DNA of 64,000 nucleotides from Terasakiella sp033100395 (GTDB taxonomy: Bacteria > Pseudomonadota > Alphaproteobacteria > Rhodospirillales > Terasakiellaceae): NCBI RefSeq assembly GCF_033100395.1, contig NZ_JAWLVJ010000015.1, forward strand, positions 50,334 to 114,333. Direction: 5' to 3'. The translations under genes and the position numbers were made by a program. Positions 59,908-64,000 of the stretch are shown here, piece after piece. The notes below the pieces were generated by a model. It saw only the letters and a program-made list of their open reading frames with translations. It ran no database searches and was not told the DNA's origin. How positions within the stretch are numbered: position 1 is the first letter of the stretch; each line of letters starts with the position of its first letter.

Positions 59908-62408
59908 ACAGTTGGTCCCACGCAAAACGCCTTGCCTTTCGGGAATTACGCGGCGGTACCAAAGGTTTTCGCATCTTTCTCGCCTGCCTGATCCTGGGGG
60001 TGACCACCATTGCGGCCGTTTCTTCGCTGAACCAGTCAATTACAGCAGGCCTGCAACGCGACGGGACTGTCTTGCTGGGCGGCGATATTGATCTGCGTCT
60101 GTCCAGCCGCACCATCACAGACGACCAACAAGCCCGATTTGATGAGGTCGGTCAGAACTCCCATGTCAGCGAACTGCGTGCCATGGTCTCTGTGCCCGAT
60201 CAGCGTCAACTTGTTGAATTAAAAGCGGTTGATAACCTTTACCCACTCGTCGGCTCTGTCAAATCCGACCCGCAAATCCCGTTTGATCAGGCGCTTGGCA
60301 ACAATGGGGCCGTGGTAGATCGCGGCTTGCTGGATCGTCTGAACATAAAAGTCGGCGATCAGATCAAGGTCGGTCAGGCAGATGTGACCGTGCGCGCTGT
60401 CATGGTGAAAGAACCGGATCGTATTGCCTCTGTCATTAATTTCGGCCCGCGCGTTATGATCTCTATGGAGACATTGGAAGACACGAAATTGCTGCAACCT
60501 GGCAGTGTCGTGCGCCACCATTATCGCCTGAAACTGAAAGATTCCGTGCTGATCAGCCCGACTGTGGATGCCTTGAAAGAAGATTTCCCCGAAGCCGGAT
60601 GGCGCATCCGCACACCGGATAATGCCGCCCCAGGTGTAGAAAACTTCATCGACCGCCTCGCCCTATTCTTAAGTTTCGTTGGCTTTACCACGCTCTTGAT
60701 CGGCGGTGTCGGTGTTAGTTCCGGGGTGCGTGACTATCTGGATGGCAAAATTGCCACCATCGCGACCTTTAAATGTCTCGGTGCAAGCGGTGATGTGATC
60801 TTTAAAACGTATCTTTTGCAAATCATGATCCTGACCGCCATTGGCACATCTGTTGGCTTGATTTTGGGGGCGAGCCTGCCTTATCTCGCCAGTGTTGTGG
60901 GGTCCGATTTCTTCCCCGTCACCCCCGAAGCCGCCCTTTATCCCAACGCCTTGATCGCGGCCTTTTTCTTCGGTGTGCTGACATCGCTGACCTTTGCCTT
61001 CTGGCCGTTGGGTCGGGCGCAGAACGTGCCAGCCAGCGCACTTTTCCGCGATAAAATTACGCCGGTCCAGTCAAAACCGGAGATGAAGTATCGTGTTTTA
61101 TCTTATATCTTTGCCGGATTATTAATTTTATTAACTCTCTATACCGCACATAACATAGATTTTGCCCTTGTTTTCATTGCAGCTGCTGCATTGACCCTTG
61201 CCATCCTGAAATTGGCCGGGAATCTGACCATCAAGCTGGCGGCCAAGATGCCACATCTTAAGAAAACCCATTTCCGCCTTGCCATCGCCGCCCTTCATCG
61301 CCCGGGCACGACGGCGCCTGCCGTGATCCTTTCACTTGGTCTTGGCTTGTCTGTTCTGGTCGCAGTTTCGCAGATTGATCAGAACCTGCGCAACCAGATC
61401 AGTGATGAGCTGCCCAAAGAAGCACCCTCTTTCTTTTTCATCGATGTGCAGAACAATCAGACCGAACAATTTGATCAAACTTTGACCGCCATCGAAGGCA
61501 CGGCCAATTATAAACGGGTACCGTCCTTGCGTGGTCGCATCACCAAGATCAACGGGGTTGATGTGGATAAAGTCACCATTGATCCCCAATCCCAATGGGC
61601 TGTGCGAGGCGACCGGGCACTGACCTATGCCGCCAAACCGTCCGAAGGCTCCGACATTGTGAAGGGTGAATGGTGGGATGCTGATTATAATGGTCCGCCA
61701 CTTATTTCCTTAGACGCCGGATTAGCCAAAGGCTTTGGGGTGGATATCGGCGATACATTAAGTGTGAATGTCTTGGGTCGTGATGTAACGGCAACCATCA
61801 CGTCGCTTCGCGCCATCAACTGGAAATCCATGCGCTTTGACTTTGCCATTATCATGAGCCCGGGTCTGTTGGAATATGCGCCCCATTCCCACATCGCCGC
61901 CCTTCATACGGATGAAGCGAGTGAGCGATTGGTGGAAAAGGCGGTTGCCAAAGATTTCCCCAATGTGTCCATCATCCGGGTGAAAGAGGCTTTGCAGTCC
62001 GCACGTGATTTGATGGATGGCATTTCCAGTGCCATCGCGGTTGCCGCCAGCCTGACTGTCTTGGCAGGCACATTGGTTCTGGCAGGTGCCATGGCCTCTG
62101 GCCGTGAACGCCGCACGTACGAAGCCATCATCTTTAAAGTGTTGGGCGCAACACGCGGACGTATGGTTCAGGCCTACCTGATTGAATATGGCGTGCTCGG
62201 TCTGGTCACAGCAAGCATCAGTGCAATTGTCGGAACCCTTGCGTCCTGGGGCGTGATCACGTTTTTGATGAATATGAACTGGGCCTTTTACCCCATGACC
62301 ATTGCCGTCACGTTAGTGCTGTGCCTGATCCTGACAATCACGGCCGGATTCCTCGGAACCTGGCGCGCCCTTGGTCAAAAGGCCGCGCCGCATCTCAGGA
62401 ATGAATAA
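59904..62408 (+). CDS. FtsX-like permease (YbbP-type)
   Basis: An 834-residue inner-membrane protein with two FtsX/MacB-type units. TM1 (FLACLILGVTTIAAVSSL, about 24-41) is followed by a periplasmic MacB_PCD-like domain (about 45-245), then three helices in the first FtsX domain (about 248-370), further helices (about 395-440), a second periplasmic part (about 490-690), and a final FtsX set (about 710-825) with the IFKVLGATRGRMVQAYLIEY signature. It is the partner of the preceding ATPase and most like YbbP. Its 3' end overlaps the convergent PrsW-type gene by 14 bases. Confidence 0.92.
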   Translation: MNSWSHAKRLAFRELRGGTKGFRIFLACLILGVTTIAAVSSLNQSITAGLQRDGTVLLGGDIDLRLSSRTITDDQQARFDEVGQNSHVSELRAMVSVPDQRQLVELKAVDNLYPLVGSVKSDPQIPFDQALGNNGAVVDRGLLDRLNIKVGDQIKVGQADVTVRAVMVKEPDRIASVINFGPRVMISMETLEDTKLLQPGSVVRHHYRLKLKDSVLISPTVDALKEDFPEAGWRIRTPDNAAPGVENFIDRLALFLSFVGFTTLLIGGVGVSSGVRDYLDGKIATIATFKCLGASGDVIFKTYLLQIMILTAIGTSVGLILGASLPYLASVVGSDFFPVTPEAALYPNALIAAFFFGVLTSLTFAFWPLGRAQNVPASALFRDKITPVQSKPEMKYRVLSYIFAGLLILLTLYTAHNIDFALVFIAAAALTLAILKLAGNLTIKLAAKMPHLKKTHFRLAIAALHRPGTTAPAVILSLGLGLSVLVAVSQIDQNLRNQISDELPKEAPSFFFIDVQNNQTEQFDQTLTAIEGTANYKRVPSLRGRITKINGVDVDKVTIDPQSQWAVRGDRALTYAAKPSEGSDIVKGEWWDADYNGPPLISLDAGLAKGFGVDIGDTLSVNVLGRDVTATITSLRAINWKSMRFDFAIIMSPGLLEYAPHSHIAALHTDEASERLVEKAVAKDFPNVSIIRVKEALQSARDLMDGISSAIAVAASLTVLAGTLVLAGAMASGRERRTYEAIIFKVLGATRGRMVQAYLIEYGVLGLVTASISAIVGTLASWGVITFLMNMNWAFYPMTIAVTLVLCLILTITAGFLGTWRALGQKAAPHLRNE

Positions 62409-63384
62409 ATTGGCGTGCTTTTTTTCTTCGCCGCGAAATCATCGCCAATGCCACAAAGGCGCAACCATGTAGAACTGCAAAAACAGCGAAACTGGTGACA
62501 TAATAGATTTTATAACCAGTATCATGATCCATATGGAATCTGCCAAACAGCAATCCCGTGGCCAGAAAAAAGCACACCAACGCCCAAAAAATCCAATGCC
62601 AATGATTACATGCTGTCGCATTTGCCCAACGCACTGCTTTCAGCATATTCGCTGGCTCCCACATTGGGTTTTTCGCATTCTCTTCAGCACCAATGAAAGA
62701 CTTTAAATAGTAGTGAGCCAAGCCGCCTTCCAGTACAACGACAAGTAAAAACAGCAAGACATATAAAAGCACTTCTTGATCTGCAACACCCCCATCCAAA
62801 GCCACAAGAGGGAAATCATATAAACCATGCAGAATGATCGGCCCAGTCAGACCAAGCGCCCACCACGTCACAGATTGGCGATCAGGGTCCTGCGCCTGGA
62901 CAATACAATATCCCATAACCGCACCAACAAAGGCATGACCGGGCACGGCACTCAGGCTCCGCATCAAGGCGAGAACGCCCCAACTTTCGTCTTCAATCAC
63001 ATAGAAAATATTTTCAAGACAGGCAAAACCTGTTGAAACAGCGATTGCTACCAAAAAAATATGACTGGGTGACAATTTCTTCAGTTGCTTGTGAAAAAGA
63101 CAAACAATCGTCAGAAACTTACATATCTCTTCAGGGATTGACGCCCCCAGAAAAGCTTTTCCCATCGCCTGCCAGATCACACCGTCAAACGTATTGACGA
63201 TCGTCATGGCCCCCAATGCCAGAAGAATAGCCGGGAATGCAGCGCACGCCCCAAAACCAAATCCTGCCCAGACAGTCTCATCCAGAATATCCGCGTTCAG
63301 ATAAGTCATAAAATAGACAAGGATCACCTCGGCAGGCAATACGGCTGCGGAAAAAGCGACCAGTCGGACAAGGCTGTCATCCAT
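62395..63384 (-). CDS. PrsW-type glutamic intramembrane protease
   Basis: A 329-residue inner-membrane protein with about eight to nine helices. All PrsW-family motifs are visible: EEICK (E85, E86, K89), the ENxxY-like block LENIFY (E124-N125), GHAFVGAVMGY (His150) and HGLYDF (His186, Asp190). In Bacillus PrsW clips an anti-sigma factor; related CAAX-type proteases have other roles. Its ATG overlaps the stop of the upstream gene by one base, so the two were made as one operon. Substrate unknown, but the companion gene product is a candidate partner. Confidence 0.85.
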   Translation of the reverse strand: MDDSLVRLVAFSAAVLPAEVILVYFMTYLNADILDETVWAGFGFGACAAFPAILLALGAMTIVNTFDGVIWQAMGKAFLGASIPEEICKFLTIVCLFHKQLKKLSPSHIFLVAIAVSTGFACLENIFYVIEDESWGVLALMRSLSAVPGHAFVGAVMGYCIVQAQDPDRQSVTWWALGLTGPIILHGLYDFPLVALDGGVADQEVLLYVLLFLLVVVLEGGLAHYYLKSFIGAEENAKNPMWEPANMLKAVRWANATACNHWHWIFWALVCFFLATGLLFGRFHMDHDTGYKIYYVTSFAVFAVLHGCAFVALAMISRRRKKARQFIHS

Positions 63385-63907
63385 TACTTATCTAGATCCA
63401 GACCTTCAATTGCACCTGCCAGACGTGTCTCATATCGACCGAGGTCTCGGTCTTCCCAACTCATCGCAATAAACAAGGGAACGCTCTCTCCATTGAGTTT
63501 GGCATCCAGAGCACAAACCGTACGATCTTTATTGGTATGTTCAACGATCTGTTTAAAGTTCGACAAATCAATCATCTTTGGATCAGAAATCCCGATTTGA
63601 GGATTTTGCACAATAATACCACGAATAGTCTCTGCTACCTCAGAGTTCTGACACTCAGGCAAATCTGGTAAAGAGCTTGATACGAAGGGCAACGCGACCA
63701 TGACCGCCGTAATGATCGTTCCAAATACTGCGCTGGCCTGTGACGTCCCGCCGGTATCTTCCAGCTTCTCTCTAAATTCATTCTCTGGCAAGTTTAACGC
63801 CCGGAGCTTTTTTATCTTGCGCCGAGCGTACATGACATAAAATGATTTAGAAGTAACGATCAGCGCACCCGTCAGATCAGCGCACCCGTCAGACCAGCCC
63901 AACTCAT
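63384..63907 (-). pseudogene. Small membrane protein gene, apparently frameshifted by a 17-bp duplication
   Basis: Read from the ATG at 63907 the frame is MSWAGLTGALI then stops, because a 17-base unit is duplicated. Removing one unit restores an uninterrupted frame, MSWAGLTGALIVTSKSFYVM and onward, of 168 residues. The remainder has one membrane helix (AVFGTIITAVMVALPFVSSS), an acidic start region and a soluble C-terminal domain (VCALDAKLNGESVPLFIAM). The present frame can still be read from an upstream TTG or from an internal ATG, so some product may be made. It overlaps the PrsW-type start by one base. No family is recognised. Confidence 0.6.
63858..63891. repeat. Perfect 17-bp tandem duplication
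   Basis: GATCAGCGCACCCGTCA occurs twice back to back at 63858-63874 and 63875-63891. As 17 is not a multiple of three, it shifts the frame of the surrounding gene. Confidence 0.95.
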
Positions 63908-63916
63908 ACTGCCTAG

Positions 63917-64000
63917 GTCCTGTTGACAAAGTGGATTTACAAATTGCGTAGAATGTGATTCAAGACTTCTTTTTATGAGGAGAAGTCTATGCGTAATTTG
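63917..64000 (+). mobile_element. Probable left end of an insertion sequence with the start of its transposase gene
   Basis: After CTAG (63913-63916), a target typical of IS5-group elements, the sequence begins GTCCTGTTGACAAAG, resembling an IS terminal end. About 70 bases in, a good ribosome site (GAGGAG) precedes ATG at 63989, which opens a frame running off the window (MRNL). The other end lies outside, so identity is uncertain. Confidence 0.4.

Noticed and set aside
1..64000. CRISPR array, prophage, integrase or plasmid origin
   Set aside because: No regularly spaced repeats, cas genes, phage structural genes, integrase or replication gene were seen in any frame.

Overview
The window looks like chromosomal DNA of a free-living alphaproteobacterium of intermediate GC content. 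The evidence is AddAB instead of RecBCD, a phasin, an AsnC regulator paired with an AceE-like E1, and the run fur / miaB / phoH / ybeY / corC. A Rhodospirillales-like organism is a reasonable guess, but no rRNA or core marker in the window fixes the genus.

Layout. 1-2.7 kb: the 5' part of a homodimeric 2-oxoacid dehydrogenase E1, divergent from an Lrp/AsnC regulator. 2.7-4.1 kb: a broken LysE/RhtB exporter beside an AT-rich accessory gene that may be a phage-defence protein. 4.1-6.3 kb: MarR regulator, nitroreductase and DMT exporter. 6.3-15.4 kb: a zinc-acquisition region with a COG0523 GTPase, a ZevAB-like pair, znuCB-zur and divergent znuA. Matching Zur-type palindromes lie before the COG0523 gene and between znuC and znuA. 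Inside this region sit nhaA, a double Usp protein and an OxyR-like regulator lacking the peroxidatic cysteine. 15.4-24.8 kb: solute-binding proteins without permeases, TPR proteins, an HD-GYP protein, a DUF3127 protein, tRNA-Arg, a lipoprotein and a phosphoribosyltransferase. 24.9-31.4 kb: addB-addA. 31.5-38.6 kb: TVP38 protein with a flavin oxidoreductase, histidine kinase, methyltransferase, DUF4139 protein and rmuC. 38.7-46.4 kb: lipoprotein, proC, phasin, DEAD-box helicase, a Crp/Fnr regulator with a DUF2892 protein, and ftsK. 46.4-49.9 kb: an AT-rich accessory stretch with an unrecognised HTH protein, its likely operator, an ATP-grasp enzyme and a secreted SUMF1-like protein. 50-55.3 kb: fur and the miaB-phoH-ybeY-corC run. 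55.5-64 kb: DUF1835 protein, thpR, aldo/keto reductase, arylesterase, an ABC/FtsX pair, a PrsW-type protease, a gene frameshifted by a 17-bp tandem duplication, and the probable left end of an insertion sequence.

The best-supported functional unit is the zinc regulon. COG0523 GTPase, ZevAB-like uptake, ZnuABC and Zur can be read as one Zur-controlled response spread over two loci 5 kb apart, and four of its proteins carry histidine-rich tracts.

The most promising places for something undescribed are the two AT-rich accessory stretches (2.9-4.0 kb and 46.4-49.1 kb). Next come the phasin promoter palindromes and the frameshifting tandem duplication at the right edge. All family names come from reading motifs by eye; no database search was possible.
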